Positions 7,742-17,957 of a stretch of DNA of 64,000 bases are shown piece after piece. The notes below the pieces were generated by a model that was not told the origin of the DNA, did not search any database, and saw only the letters and a program-made list of their open reading frames with translations. The translations under genes were made by a program, and so were the position numbers. Every line of letters begins with the position of its first letter. The first letter of the stretch is position 1. Source of the stretch: a virus; the IMG/VR virus record IMGVR_UViG_3300021963_000081, positions 22,280-86,279 of that record. One strand, 5' to 3'.

Positions 7742-8623
7742 ATGGGACTCGTAACCAAAGCAGAAGCATATATTATTTCAGAACTCAAATCTACGGTTAT
7801 GGATCGTCTCCACATGGGTGGTTCGTTCTTACAGCAAACATCAACCACAACAATCGGTGGAATTCCTGTTGCAATTAAGGCTGGTGGTCTTGGCGCCATA
7901 GGTGGTCAACTTGGAGGAATAATCTCTCAGGTTCAGGCTGCAGCTGGAGCGATCACCACTCTTACACAAAATCCTATGTCTGCATTAGAAGGTGCTCTTG
8001 GGTCTCAGATCTCAGGTGTAACAAGTCAAATTTCTGCTGTCACATCGAAACTTTCTGGTGGGCAATTGAGTGCATTGACTAACGGAATTACTGGTATACA
8101 GAATGCTCTTACTGATTTTCAGGCTCACACTCAATTACTTTCAGGTCAAGCGACCTCTATCTCTGACGCTATTCCTGATTTTAACAAAATTAAAGATGCA
8201 GGAAACACTCTAAAGGGTCTTACTGGAGAAGATGCTGCAGATTTTATTTCAAACACTGCTTCGGCTCTGTTTTCGGACACTAAACTATCAAATATCACTA
8301 ACTCACTGCAATACGTTGTAAATGATAAGTTGGCTCGAATCTCTAGACTCGATTCTGTGGCTAATTCGGCTGAAATTTCTAGTCTTGTTTCCGATTGCCA
8401 ACTCCTTATAAATAATCATGCAAATACAATGAACGTTGTTGTTGACTCTGATACACATGCATTCAATGAAGCGAGCAATACCTTAACTGCTGCAACGACG
8501 GTGGTGGGTGTGGCTTCTCAATTTTCAGACACAAGTAGCGTTGGGTATGCACTTTTTAATAGAATCGGGACGAGCAGCGCGAAAAGCGCATTCAGTTCAG
8601 CAATTTCGGCGACAGAAACCTGA
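7742..8623 (+). CDS. Unknown baseplate-region protein, Gly/Ser/Ala-rich
   Basis: A 293-residue protein starting two bases after the gp5 stop. The first third has glycine-rich stretches (GGIPVAIKAGGLGAIGGQLGG) followed by a helical Ser/Thr/Gln pattern repeated several times (ISQVQAAAGAITTL, ISGVTSQISAVTSKL), then an all-helical C-terminal half. No enzyme motif or signal peptide is visible. The composition resembles the low-complexity C-terminal half of the neighbouring gp5, and the position between spike and gp25 suggests a spike accessory, tape-measure-like helper or hub protein. I do not recognise the family. Confidence 0.7.
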   Translation: MGLVTKAEAYIISELKSTVMDRLHMGGSFLQQTSTTTIGGIPVAIKAGGLGAIGGQLGGIISQVQAAAGAITTLTQNPMSALEGALGSQISGVTSQISAVTSKLSGGQLSALTNGITGIQNALTDFQAHTQLLSGQATSISDAIPDFNKIKDAGNTLKGLTGEDAADFISNTASALFSDTKLSNITNSLQYVVNDKLARISRLDSVANSAEISSLVSDCQLLINNHANTMNVVVDSDTHAFNEASNTLTAATTVVGVASQFSDTSSVGYALFNRIGTSSAKSAFSSAISATET

Positions 8624-8630
8624 GTAAAAA

Positions 8631-9023
8631 ATGGCATTAGCATCTAGAACATTTAGCGATATCGATATGGATTTTATGCCAAATCCAATTACTGAGGATA
8701 TCTTGAAGAAAACGAACGAAAGCGCAATCGCTCAATCGATCGGTAATCTTCTTCAGACGGCACATTATGAAAGACTATTTCGTCCAGAGATTGGATGTAA
8801 TTTGAAGAAATATTTGTTTGAACCAATTGACAATATTACTACGAATAACATAACTGAAGAAATTATCAGAACAATTACAAATTATGAGCCTCGTGTTCAA
8901 TTGCTTGACGTTGTTGTAATTCCTGATTATGATAAGAATGGATATGATGTTTCTGTTAAATTTATAGTTAGAAACGACCCACAACCTATAACAATCACAT
9001 TCTTCCTAGAACGAGTAAGATAA
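8631..9023 (+). CDS. gp25: gp25 baseplate wedge subunit (GPW/gp25 family)
   Basis: A 130-residue protein with the classic gp25 signature: RTFSDIDMDFMPNP, then AIAQSIGNLLQTAHYERLFRPEIG, TTNNITEEIIRTI and the C-terminal strand PQPITITFFLERVR. Length matches the family (about 130 residues). gp25 forms the core of the wedge together with gp6 and gp7 and contacts the first sheath ring. The start codon follows a run of A (TAAAAAATGG) instead of a clear Shine-Dalgarno site. The next gene begins one base after its stop. Confidence 0.95.
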   Translation: MALASRTFSDIDMDFMPNPITEDILKKTNESAIAQSIGNLLQTAHYERLFRPEIGCNLKKYLFEPIDNITTNNITEEIIRTITNYEPRVQLLDVVVIPDYDKNGYDVSVKFIVRNDPQPITITFFLERVR

Positions 9024-9024
9024 C

Positions 9025-11091
9025 ATGGCAAATATTGACGCAAAACTTCAAGTTGCTGAACTAGACTTCGATACAATCAAAACAAATTTGAAGGAGTTTA
9101 TGCAGGCTCAGACCGAGTTTAGCGATTACAATTTCGAAGGTTCTGGTTTATCTACGCTTCTAGATGTTCTTGCATATAACACGCATTACATGGGCTACTA
9201 TTTAAATATGGTATCTAATGAAATGTTTATCGATACTGCACTTACTCGTGGTGCAGTGGTATCGCACGCAAAACTTCTTGGTTACACGCCACGTTCTCGC
9301 GTCTCTTCAAAAGCAGCGATCGATCTAACTATCACACCAGTTGCAAACGATTCAAATAGTTCTGTTGTAATCCCTCGTTTTACAAGATTTGTTTCTGAAA
9401 CGAAGGACGGAGTTAATTATATTTTTGTGACTCCTTCTGCTCGTATTGTTTCTAAAAATACAACAACTGGCTTGTTTAATGTAGAAAATCTAGAGATTAA
9501 AGAAGGTCAGCCAGTTACATTTACATACACTTATACATCCGATACAAATCCTAAACAAGTATTTGAACTTCAAGATGTTGGAATTGATACTTCAACTTTA
9601 GTAGTTGCAGTTCAAAAGTCAGCTCAAAACGCAAACTTAGAAACTTACATTCTAGCCGAAGATGCGACTGATGTTGATGAGAATGCACTCGTATATTATC
9701 TCGAAGAAAATAAAAATGGAAGATACCAAATTTATTTTGGTGATGGAGTAATTGGAAAACAATTACAAGATGGAAATATCGTTATCGTTTCTTATGTTGT
9801 TACGACTGGTATTAATGCCAATGGATTAAAATCTTTTAGATTACTCGATAATGTATTAAATGGCTCAACAATTACAGTTACTCTTCGAAGCGAATCTACA
9901 TCTGGTGCACCAGAAGAAACTATCGATCAAATTAAGTTTACTGCGCCAAAATCATATATTGCTCAAAATCGCGCTGTGACAAAGAACGATTATATCGCAC
10001 TTATTAATCGCGATTATCCATACTTCGAAGCAGTGAATGTGTGGGGTGGAGAGGATAATGTTCCTCCTGTTTATGGCAAGGTATTCTTTACGGCTAAACC
10101 ACTTGGTGGTTATGAAATTACTGTAACAGAAATTGAGTATGTAAAGAATAATGTTATTCGTCCATTCTCAGTACTTACTGTGACTCCAGAATACGTTGCT
10201 GCCGACTATAACTATTTAAATCTAGTTGTGGACGTAAACTTCGACCCAACTAAAACAAATAGAACTGGTGAAGAAGTTAAGAGTGTTATTACTGCTGCGA
10301 TTAGAAATTTTGCAAATACAAATCTAGATACTTTTAATAACTCATTTAAAGTTTCTCAGTTGTCTAGAGCAATTGATGACTCTGAGAATTCAATCATGAG
10401 TAATGACATTAAGGTCTATATTGAGAAAAGATTTGCTCCAGACACAACTCGCTCTCAGAGTTATGAGATTAACTTCGGAACAGAACTTCAACAGGGTACA
10501 ACTTTACAGCGCATAACAACAACTCCATCATTTACCTATTTGGATAGTTCGAACATTGATCGTGAGTGTTTTATTGAAGAAGTCTTGCAGTCTTATACAG
10601 GCATTGAAGAAATTGAAGTGACTGCAGCAGGTAGTGGTTATACATCTACACCATCAGTTTATATTGATGGTGATGGAACAGGTGCCGCAGCTCAAGCACT
10701 CATTGTAAACGGAACGCTTCGTAAAGTTATTATTACAAATCCAGGAAGTGGATATACTTCTGCCATTGCTCGAATTGAGGGTGGTGGTGGTGTTAACGCC
10801 ACAGTAAGACCAATTCTTCAGGGTCGTGTGGGTCAGTTAAAGATCTTCACCATTATTAATTCAATTAAGAAAACAGTTGTTGAGAATATCGGAACTGTTG
10901 ACTATAAAACTGGAACTATAACGCTAAACAATTTTTTCCCAACTGCGATCTCAGATCCATTTGGAACGATTGTAATAATAGCCACTCCTGTTAAGAAAAT
11001 ATTCTCTTCCGAAAGAAATAGAATTATTACACTTGATCAGTCAGATCCAGCCGCACTATCAGTAACTGTAAACGCTATTGTCGAGTCATAA
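9025..11091 (+). CDS. gp6: gp6 baseplate wedge subunit (baseplate J-like)
   Basis: A 688-residue protein. The N-terminus (DFDTIKTNLKEFMQAQ, YNFEGSGLSTLLDVLAYNTHYMGYY, TRGAVVSHAKLLGYTPRS) is diagnostic of gp6, the protein that forms the inner wedge ring. A baseplate-J-like middle part follows (NRAVTKNDYIALINRDYP). Near the C-terminus there are two GSGYTSxP-type beta modules (about residues 537-590) not present in T4 gp6, which has 660 residues. Similar GxGY modules recur in gp7 and in the 1056-residue structural protein, so the baseplate genes share an inserted decoration module. Confidence 0.93.
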   Translation: MANIDAKLQVAELDFDTIKTNLKEFMQAQTEFSDYNFEGSGLSTLLDVLAYNTHYMGYYLNMVSNEMFIDTALTRGAVVSHAKLLGYTPRSRVSSKAAIDLTITPVANDSNSSVVIPRFTRFVSETKDGVNYIFVTPSARIVSKNTTTGLFNVENLEIKEGQPVTFTYTYTSDTNPKQVFELQDVGIDTSTLVVAVQKSAQNANLETYILAEDATDVDENALVYYLEENKNGRYQIYFGDGVIGKQLQDGNIVIVSYVVTTGINANGLKSFRLLDNVLNGSTITVTLRSESTSGAPEETIDQIKFTAPKSYIAQNRAVTKNDYIALINRDYPYFEAVNVWGGEDNVPPVYGKVFFTAKPLGGYEITVTEIEYVKNNVIRPFSVLTVTPEYVAADYNYLNLVVDVNFDPTKTNRTGEEVKSVITAAIRNFANTNLDTFNNSFKVSQLSRAIDDSENSIMSNDIKVYIEKRFAPDTTRSQSYEINFGTELQQGTTLQRITTTPSFTYLDSSNIDRECFIEEVLQSYTGIEEIEVTAAGSGYTSTPSVYIDGDGTGAAAQALIVNGTLRKVIITNPGSGYTSAIARIEGGGGVNATVRPILQGRVGQLKIFTIINSIKKTVVENIGTVDYKTGTITLNNFFPTAISDPFGTIVIIATPVKKIFSSERNRIITLDQSDPAALSVTVNAIVES

Positions 11092-11092
11092 T

Positions 11093-14000
11093 ATGGCAGC
11101 AGCTGAAAAAACTATATCAGCACTTGTTCAGACGCAGTTACCAGACTTCGTCAAAGCAAACCATCCACAATTCAAAAGATTTATTGAATTGTACTATCAA
11201 TGGTTGGAACAAAATGCTGCAGCTGGAATATCTAACACTGCAGGCAATACAATCTATCATGCTATGCAGATTGGTGATTATCGTGACATTGACGAAACCC
11301 CAGATGAGTTTGTTCGTTATTTTAAAGATGAATTGTTACCATATTTCCCAGAGAATCCATCACTCGATATTAAAAAGATTCTCAAAAGTGCAAGAGAATA
11401 TTACAGCAAGAAAGGTAGCGAAGAATCACTCAAGTGGCTCTTTAAGGCACTTTACGATACTGACCTAGAAATCAACTATCCAAAAGAGCAAATTCTTATT
11501 GCTTCTGACGGTAAGTGGAAGAAGCCAAGAGCATTTCGAATTACTGTCGGTGAATCAAACAAGAACGTTGATGTTAATCTTCTAGAAAAGAAACTCGTTG
11601 TCGGTTCGGTTTCAGGCGCAACTTGTATTATTGAGTCGGCAAATCGTACGATCGATGAAACAAATGGTAGAGAAATTATTGAGATTTATATCTCAAACAT
11701 CACAAAATACTTTAATAACGGCGAAGATATTATCGTAAATTATGTCGATGTAAATGGTATCGATCGCGTTTTCCGCGAACGTATCATCGGAACATTGTCG
11801 AATGTTAGAGTTGATTCAAATATTCGCACAGATCCGCGTCAGCGTCGTCGCGGTTTGCTTTATAACGTAGGTGATCCTGTTGTTATTACTGGAGGTCTTG
11901 GTACTTCTGCTGAAGCAAACGATGCAGCAGCACTCGTTGGTAACGTGACGCGTGGATCTATTGAAGCTGTTACTCCAATCTTTTTTGGCTACGGATATAG
12001 AGAACATTATAACACTCAAGTCGTTGTATTAAGAACGTTAGGTGTTGATGATGATGACGCAAATTCATCCACTGATTTGCGCGTCATTGGTTTAAACACG
12101 TCTGCGTGCACATCAAATAGCCAACGAAATTTCTTAGAAACGATTAATTATGATTTAACATCAATCGAGTTCCTTGGAGATACACTCATTGGATCAGCAA
12201 ATTTTGCTCCAATGACTCCAAATAATGTTAATCTTGTTCTCAATGTTACTGAAGAAGATTACACTGATTATTTCGAAAACTTTGAAACTGTTTGGGCAAA
12301 TGGTAACAATCAATTCGACGCATTGTTTGTCGGTAAGGTTGCAACACCAAATGGCAACACACGAATTAGCGGCACGGTAAATGTTTACAGCACCAATGGA
12401 ACGGTTTGGGGAGCAGGAACTCAGTTTTCGTATGAGTTAAAGACTGGTCAAACTCTAAGAGTTGGTGGTGCATATCAAACGATTTCTTCTATTACGAACA
12501 ACGAACATCTTGTTGTAACATCAGCATACTCTTCCACATTAACCAATCAAAATGCTTACAGAATAGGCGTGTTTGCAAATTCAGTCGGTCCTGATGCGAC
12601 TGGTGGACTTCTCATCTATGATGCACAATACTCTGGCACTTTAGCAAACATTTTCTTGGGTTCTGGTTCGCAACTTATTGCAGCAAATAGCGGAAAGACT
12701 TGGAACTATAATTCTATAACTAGTTCTTCTCTTAATGCAAACGCAAATGCAATGATTATCCAGTGTCTAGATTTCACATCAGTTAACACTGGCGGAATCG
12801 CTGCAATTTCAGTGATTGATGGTGGCTACGGATTCCGCGCTGAACCATCATTAGACATTACATCGCATTATGATACGAATTGGTCAGAAGATTATGATTA
12901 TAATAATTCAACAGAGAAACAAGACAAATTAGATACTTGGCAAACATTTAAAGATCTTGGATTAATTGCTCACGTTTATATCGATAGCCCAGGAACAAAC
13001 TATTCAGCTGGCGACGGATTAGTTTTTGTTGGTAGAGGATATGGGGCAAACGGATATGTGCAGTCTGTAAATGCTACTGGCGCCATTCAGTCTATTATTC
13101 TCGACAATCGCGGCGAAGGGTATCTTGCAAGACCAGAAGTTTATGTGGAAAGAGCAACAAAAACATATCAAACTTTGACAGGTACTGCAACTGTTAATAA
13201 TGAAAGCAGAATAGTTGTTGGTTCTGGTACTTCTTTCTTAACTGCTGTGTCTCCAAGAAACATAATTAAAATCAACGATGAGATTCGTCGCGTTACGACG
13301 ATCACGAATTCAACTCACTTACTAGTAAATACTGCATTTACTGCAAATGCAACATCACAAACAATTTATGAGCAAGATGGAGAAGAAGCCACACTCACTG
13401 GATATTTGTTTGGCGATGGATTTGTTGAGACAATAGACACCTCTGCTATTGGTCGTGTTCAAGATATTCGACTACTCTATCGTGGTTATGATTATGTCAG
13501 CACACCAACGGTTTCTCTCAAGGTTGTGGATACAGTCGTCAGCCCAATTCCAGATTCTGAGACTCTATACGAACAAGAATACATCTACCAGGGAACTTCA
13601 CTTCAAACATCTACGTTTAGAGCAAATGTGAAGTCATATAATCGTACATCAAACCTTCTTCGTTTGTATAATTACTCTGGAACAATTGACACCACGCAGT
13701 TATTGAAGACTGCAAACAATGTTCTTATCAGCGTTGATACTGGTGAAAGAGTTCCAGTTCCTGCTCGCGGAATATTAGTTGGAACTGGACCGTCAACGTT
13801 CTATCCACAATCAGTCGCTGATCTTCCAAATCCAATGTATTACGGTAATGGTCGCGCGCGAGCCAATGCTCAATTTGCTAATGGTCTAATTGAATTCAAT
13901 GGGTTCTTCTTAAACACAGATGGATTCCCAAGTGCTGATAAGGTTTTGCAAGACGATACGATTTATCACAACTTCTCATACATCATCCAAGCTGAAAAAG

Positions 14001-15928
14001 ATCTAATCGAATATGAAACTACACTAAAGAACATTTCACATCCAGCTGGTCTCATACTTTCTGCAAAGAGAATTGTTTTAAGTGGCGATAATATGGGCGT
14101 TGACACTAAATCGAACGCTGACGTATTCTTGTCAAAATACGATAGTTCTAGAGTCGGTGTACTAAATTCTCGTTCAAATGTAATCACTGGATACGGAACC
14201 GATTTCACGAATAGTATTGGTGGCGGTTTAGCCAACACCAAAGTCAACGTTGGTGACTTGTTTATTCTAAGTTATAGTGGTGCGTTCTCTGAAAATTCTA
14301 TTGCAAATGATAGTTCACTTAGAACTCAAACGAAACTTATTACCGCAGTCAATTCAAACACTGAACTTGCACTTGAAAGTAATTTCATTATTACTGGTCA
14401 AGGTCGTATGAACAGTAACGTAGCATATGCATCGATTACAGGAACTGTTGCAACAAATCCTGCAGTAACTGGAACAGTAACAATTAATCCTGCTCTCACA
14501 GGAAATGTTAACGTAAATCCATACTTGACAGGAACGGTAAATGTTCTAACGTCGAATGTGGTTGTGGGTAATAATACCATATTCACAACTGAACTTGTTG
14601 CAAACGACATTATCACGATTAATAATCAAACAAAACGTGTGACGTCGATTACTAACAATCAACATCTTTTTGTTAATTCAGTATTCTCACAGTCAGGTAC
14701 AGGTAATACAGCAGTTCTTTCCTCTGCTGTTATCAGTGGTAACGGTACATACTTTATCGGAAACTTAACTATTGGTGATCTTGTTACTGTAAATAACGAA
14801 ATTAGATCTGTTGTTCTCGTCGATAGCAATACTTCAGTAGAAGTTAATGCAGCATTCACATATCATGCAGAAACAACACCAATCTATACTCAATCAAACG
14901 TTGTAATTGGATCAGGAACAAACTTTGATCCACAAATTAACGTTGGTGATATTATCACAATCAATAATGAAATTCGTCGAGTAACAGTTCGTGCAAATGA
15001 TACCTATCTCGAAACGAATACCAAATTTACAAATGCTGGAAACACATTACCGCTTTATAAAGCAAATTCAATCATTCTAGGTTCGGGAACTACATTTACA
15101 ACACAACTTGCCGCGAATGATGTAATTAAAGTCAATAACGAAATTAGAGAAGTTATTGCAATCACTGATAACACGCATCTCACAGTCAATACTCCATTCA
15201 CATATCGCGAAAGCGGAAATGCAGTGGTGAAACTATCCAATACTGTGTTTACGATTGCAGGAAATGTTAATACTCTTGCGCAAATGATTGTGGCTGGAGA
15301 TAATGTGACCTTTAATATCGCAACCTCGAATGTGTATAAAGCACAAACTGGTAGCGTCCAAGTCTTTACTCAGAACGGTAAGATTGTTGGAACCTCAACT
15401 AACTTTAGTACTGGTTTGCTCGTGGGCGACTTGATTAAGGTGAATAACGAAATTAAACAAATTGTCAATATCTCTAGCGCGACTGTTATGAATGTAAACT
15501 CTTCATTCTTGAACGAAGCGACTGGAAATCTCCTTTACAAGAGAGCGACCACACAAAATGCGAACGTCATTTCAGTTGGATCAAAGACTATTACAACAAA
15601 TGTCGCACTTCAAGCGAATACTTCGGGTCTTGTGTATTTGATTGTGCCAAACTATAATAAACCAGTCACTATCGCTGGAACTGTTAATGCCAGCGGAATT
15701 TATGTAACAGGAAACACCACAACACCAAATGTTACCTATTTTGTGGGTAACGTTGCGATTGGAATGAATATTACTGTCAATAATGAAATTCGACAGGTTG
15801 TTGCAATTGATAACAACGCTAACCTAACTGTAAACCTAGCATTCACGAATGCAGCAGGAGATAAATACCTCTATGCAGTTGAATCATATGACTATAGAGT
15901 TCTAACTCTCACCAAAGATCTCGGATAA
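11093..15928 (+). CDS. gp7: gp7-like giant baseplate wedge protein with tandem beta modules
   Basis: A 1611-residue protein from the ATG one base after the gp6 stop (the frame is open from an earlier TTG, but the ATG gives the natural N-terminus). The first 180 residues (TLPDF-type VKANHPQFKRFIELYYQWLE, then ILKSAREYYSKKGSEESLKWLF) match the gp7 N-terminus of cyanophage-type phages. T4 gp7 has 1032 residues; the excess is made of repeated modules of about 45 residues with the pattern V-x-GSGTxF, GDxIxINNEIRxV, L-x-VNxxF, at least seven of which are packed between 14430 and 15900, with others near 12370 and 13200. GxGY modules also occur near 12820 and 13110. Confidence 0.8.
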   Translation: MAAAEKTISALVQTQLPDFVKANHPQFKRFIELYYQWLEQNAAAGISNTAGNTIYHAMQIGDYRDIDETPDEFVRYFKDELLPYFPENPSLDIKKILKSAREYYSKKGSEESLKWLFKALYDTDLEINYPKEQILIASDGKWKKPRAFRITVGESNKNVDVNLLEKKLVVGSVSGATCIIESANRTIDETNGREIIEIYISNITKYFNNGEDIIVNYVDVNGIDRVFRERIIGTLSNVRVDSNIRTDPRQRRRGLLYNVGDPVVITGGLGTSAEANDAAALVGNVTRGSIEAVTPIFFGYGYREHYNTQVVVLRTLGVDDDDANSSTDLRVIGLNTSACTSNSQRNFLETINYDLTSIEFLGDTLIGSANFAPMTPNNVNLVLNVTEEDYTDYFENFETVWANGNNQFDALFVGKVATPNGNTRISGTVNVYSTNGTVWGAGTQFSYELKTGQTLRVGGAYQTISSITNNEHLVVTSAYSSTLTNQNAYRIGVFANSVGPDATGGLLIYDAQYSGTLANIFLGSGSQLIAANSGKTWNYNSITSSSLNANANAMIIQCLDFTSVNTGGIAAISVIDGGYGFRAEPSLDITSHYDTNWSEDYDYNNSTEKQDKLDTWQTFKDLGLIAHVYIDSPGTNYSAGDGLVFVGRGYGANGYVQSVNATGAIQSIILDNRGEGYLARPEVYVERATKTYQTLTGTATVNNESRIVVGSGTSFLTAVSPRNIIKINDEIRRVTTITNSTHLLVNTAFTANATSQTIYEQDGEEATLTGYLFGDGFVETIDTSAIGRVQDIRLLYRGYDYVSTPTVSLKVVDTVVSPIPDSETLYEQEYIYQGTSLQTSTFRANVKSYNRTSNLLRLYNYSGTIDTTQLLKTANNVLISVDTGERVPVPARGILVGTGPSTFYPQSVADLPNPMYYGNGRARANAQFANGLIEFNGFFLNTDGFPSADKVLQDDTIYHNFSYIIQAEKDLIEYETTLKNISHPAGLILSAKRIVLSGDNMGVDTKSNADVFLSKYDSSRVGVLNSRSNVITGYGTDFTNSIGGGLANTKVNVGDLFILSYSGAFSENSIANDSSLRTQTKLITAVNSNTELALESNFIITGQGRMNSNVAYASITGTVATNPAVTGTVTINPALTGNVNVNPYLTGTVNVLTSNVVVGNNTIFTTELVANDIITINNQTKRVTSITNNQHLFVNSVFSQSGTGNTAVLSSAVISGNGTYFIGNLTIGDLVTVNNEIRSVVLVDSNTSVEVNAAFTYHAETTPIYTQSNVVIGSGTNFDPQINVGDIITINNEIRRVTVRANDTYLETNTKFTNAGNTLPLYKANSIILGSGTTFTTQLAANDVIKVNNEIREVIAITDNTHLTVNTPFTYRESGNAVVKLSNTVFTIAGNVNTLAQMIVAGDNVTFNIATSNVYKAQTGSVQVFTQNGKIVGTSTNFSTGLLVGDLIKVNNEIKQIVNISSATVMNVNSSFLNEATGNLLYKRATTQNANVISVGSKTITTNVALQANTSGLVYLIVPNYNKPVTIAGTVNASGIYVTGNTTTPNVTYFVGNVAIGMNITVNNEIRQVVAIDNNANLTVNLAFTNAAGDKYLYAVESYDYRVLTLTKDLG
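14520..15880 (+). repeat. Tandem beta-module array inside gp7
   Basis: Successive copies of a 40-50 residue unit: an exposed GSGTxF-type turn, GDIITINNEIRRV, and a hydrophobic strand ending in VNxxF. Copies start near 14550, 14730, 14900, 15070, 15380 and 15710 and are diverged at DNA level, so the array is old or under selection to diverge. Single related copies are found in gp8 and in the DUF4815 protein. Confidence 0.75.
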
Positions 15929-15931
15929 AAA

Positions 15932-17947
15932 ATGAAAGCATCTATATCTCCATTTTTCGGTAAATTTATTGCTGAGGACGTGAAAGATCACTTTTCAGTA
16001 GACTCAAATGCATATATCGGAATCGGTCGTTCTTTAGACTTTGGTTCTTCAGTCACGGATGTCGATGAAGTTGTATTTTCAACAGTTGATGAGAACTCAA
16101 TCTACAGAAACTTAATCGGGTTAAAAAAGATTCAGCCAAGCGATATGCAGCTCGTCGTTGCTCGCGTAGACTGGACTTCTGGCATCTCATATGATCAATA
16201 TGAAGACCATATCAATATCTTCACATACACTGATGTTAATGCTATTGGAACTGCAAACGCTAACGCTAATACAACTCTCGCAGGAACGGCTAACATCGCA
16301 GCCTCAAATGTCGCTATTGGAAATGGAACATCATTCACGAATTATATCTTTCCTGGAGATCAAATCGCTGTAAACTTGGCAGTTAAGACGGTCGTTTCGG
16401 TAACAAATAATACACATTTGATTGTCAATAGTGCATATGCAAATACTAATACAGGCGGATCAGTCGTATTAGTTCGAAATAATAAGACTGTTGTTGCTAA
16501 TTCCGCTGACTTTAGTGCGCGCACCGTTGGCGATGTTATTAGGATTAATACAGATGACAGAGAAATCGTAGCCATTCGAAGCAGCAAAGTCATTTCTCTC
16601 AACTCTGGGCTTACTTACTCCAATTCCAATATTAGTGTCTCAACAGTTTCAAACACATATCCTCTTTACGCAAATAATTTCTATGTAAGAAATAGTCGCG
16701 ATCAAGTGTTTAAGTGTCTTTATGATAACAACGATGCTGTTTCTACTATAGAACCAACCATCGACATTGATGGTCAGCTGCCAGAAAGTCCATTTATTCA
16801 AACTGGCGACGGTTATAAGTGGAAATACATGTACACTATTCCAGCAGGTTTAAAGCAAAAATTCTTTAATACTAAATGGATGCCTGTTCTTACAGATCAA
16901 GCTGTTGTGGCTGGAACTACGCAGGGCGCGATTGATATTATTGAAGTGCTTTGGGGTGGTTCAGGTCATATCGACGGCGGCAATTCTAACACTGCTCGTA
17001 TCCTCGAGATTACTGGAGCAGACGGCGCGAATGCAAATCTTGTCGCGACCGTTTCTGGTGGTGTTATCGCTGGAGTAACGATTCTCAACGGTGGCAACAA
17101 TTATACTCTTGGAACTGTTACTGTTACAGATACGGATAAACTAGGTGCTGTGACTCTTCCTGGAACGGTGAACGTCACGGGAACTACGGTGTATGCAAAT
17201 ACCGCAAACAATCCATATTTTGTGGGTAATGTCTTTGTAAACGATATCGTCACAATTAATGGCGAGAGCAGAAATGTGGTTACTGTATCTACCACTCAAC
17301 TCTCCCTAAATGCGGCTGTTAATACACCTACGAACACACAAATCGCAACGATCGTACGATCAAATGCTGCTTTTAATATTCAGTTCTCTCCATCCTCTGG
17401 TGGGCATGGATCTAATCCTCCAGAAGAACTCGGCGCTCACACTGTTATGATCTCAACAGAGTTGGTTCAAACTGAGAACGAGACGATTCCTGTAAGCCAG
17501 GTTGCTCAATTATTTGACTTCAATCAGGTCTCGATTATTCAAGATCCACTGTATCAATATGCTAATAATACAACTTATTATGCAAATGGTAACAATCTTC
17601 GCGCGACGACAAGACTATTCGTTTCTGACCCTGGAACATCTAATTTCGTCCAAGACGAAACTGTATTTGTTGGTTCTACGGTAGACGATGCAAATACAAC
17701 AGGGGTTGCGAACGTCGCTCACTGGGATCCGAACGATAACTATCTGTATATAAATAATATCACTGGTGTATTTAATGTGCAGGATCCAGTTAAGGGGTTA
17801 TCTTCAGGGGTAACAGTTCCTATTTTAGAGATCGCAAATTCTGAGATTAAGCCATTTAGTGGAACAATGTTGTATACAGAAAACCGTAAAAACGTTGTTC
17901 GATTAGACAATCAAATAGATCAGATTAAGATCGTTCTATCATTCTAG
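15932..17947 (+). CDS. gp8: gp8 baseplate wedge subunit, enlarged
   Basis: A 671-residue protein against 334 in T4. The opening KASISPFFGKFIAEDVKDHF, the YIGIGRSLDF strand and the central FYVRNSRDQVFKCLYDNN, GDGYKWKYMYTIPAG stretch are the gp8 signature. Copies of the GNGTSF...NNTHLIVNS module (about 16290-16450, 16480-16640 and 17150-17340) interrupt the family core, explaining the length. The start follows TAAAAAATG directly after the gp7 stop. gp8 is part of the outer wedge that connects to gp7 and gp10 in T4. Confidence 0.87.
   Translation: MKASISPFFGKFIAEDVKDHFSVDSNAYIGIGRSLDFGSSVTDVDEVVFSTVDENSIYRNLIGLKKIQPSDMQLVVARVDWTSGISYDQYEDHINIFTYTDVNAIGTANANANTTLAGTANIAASNVAIGNGTSFTNYIFPGDQIAVNLAVKTVVSVTNNTHLIVNSAYANTNTGGSVVLVRNNKTVVANSADFSARTVGDVIRINTDDREIVAIRSSKVISLNSGLTYSNSNISVSTVSNTYPLYANNFYVRNSRDQVFKCLYDNNDAVSTIEPTIDIDGQLPESPFIQTGDGYKWKYMYTIPAGLKQKFFNTKWMPVLTDQAVVAGTTQGAIDIIEVLWGGSGHIDGGNSNTARILEITGADGANANLVATVSGGVIAGVTILNGGNNYTLGTVTVTDTDKLGAVTLPGTVNVTGTTVYANTANNPYFVGNVFVNDIVTINGESRNVVTVSTTQLSLNAAVNTPTNTQIATIVRSNAAFNIQFSPSSGGHGSNPPEELGAHTVMISTELVQTENETIPVSQVAQLFDFNQVSIIQDPLYQYANNTTYYANGNNLRATTRLFVSDPGTSNFVQDETVFVGSTVDDANTTGVANVAHWDPNDNYLYINNITGVFNVQDPVKGLSSGVTVPILEIANSEIKPFSGTMLYTENRKNVVRLDNQIDQIKIVLSF
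17749..17756 (+). promoter_or_regulatory. Candidate late promoter inside gp8
   Basis: A perfect TATAAATA, about 200 bases before the DUF4815 protein gene. It falls in codons for Tyr-Ile-Asn-Asn, so it may be chance in AT-rich coding DNA. Confidence 0.3.
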
Positions 17948-17957
17948 GTAAAAAGAC

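Noticed and set aside
11078-11092. TTG start five codons before gp7
   Set aside because: The ATG at 11093 is one base after the gp6 stop, the usual junction here, and gives the family N-terminus.
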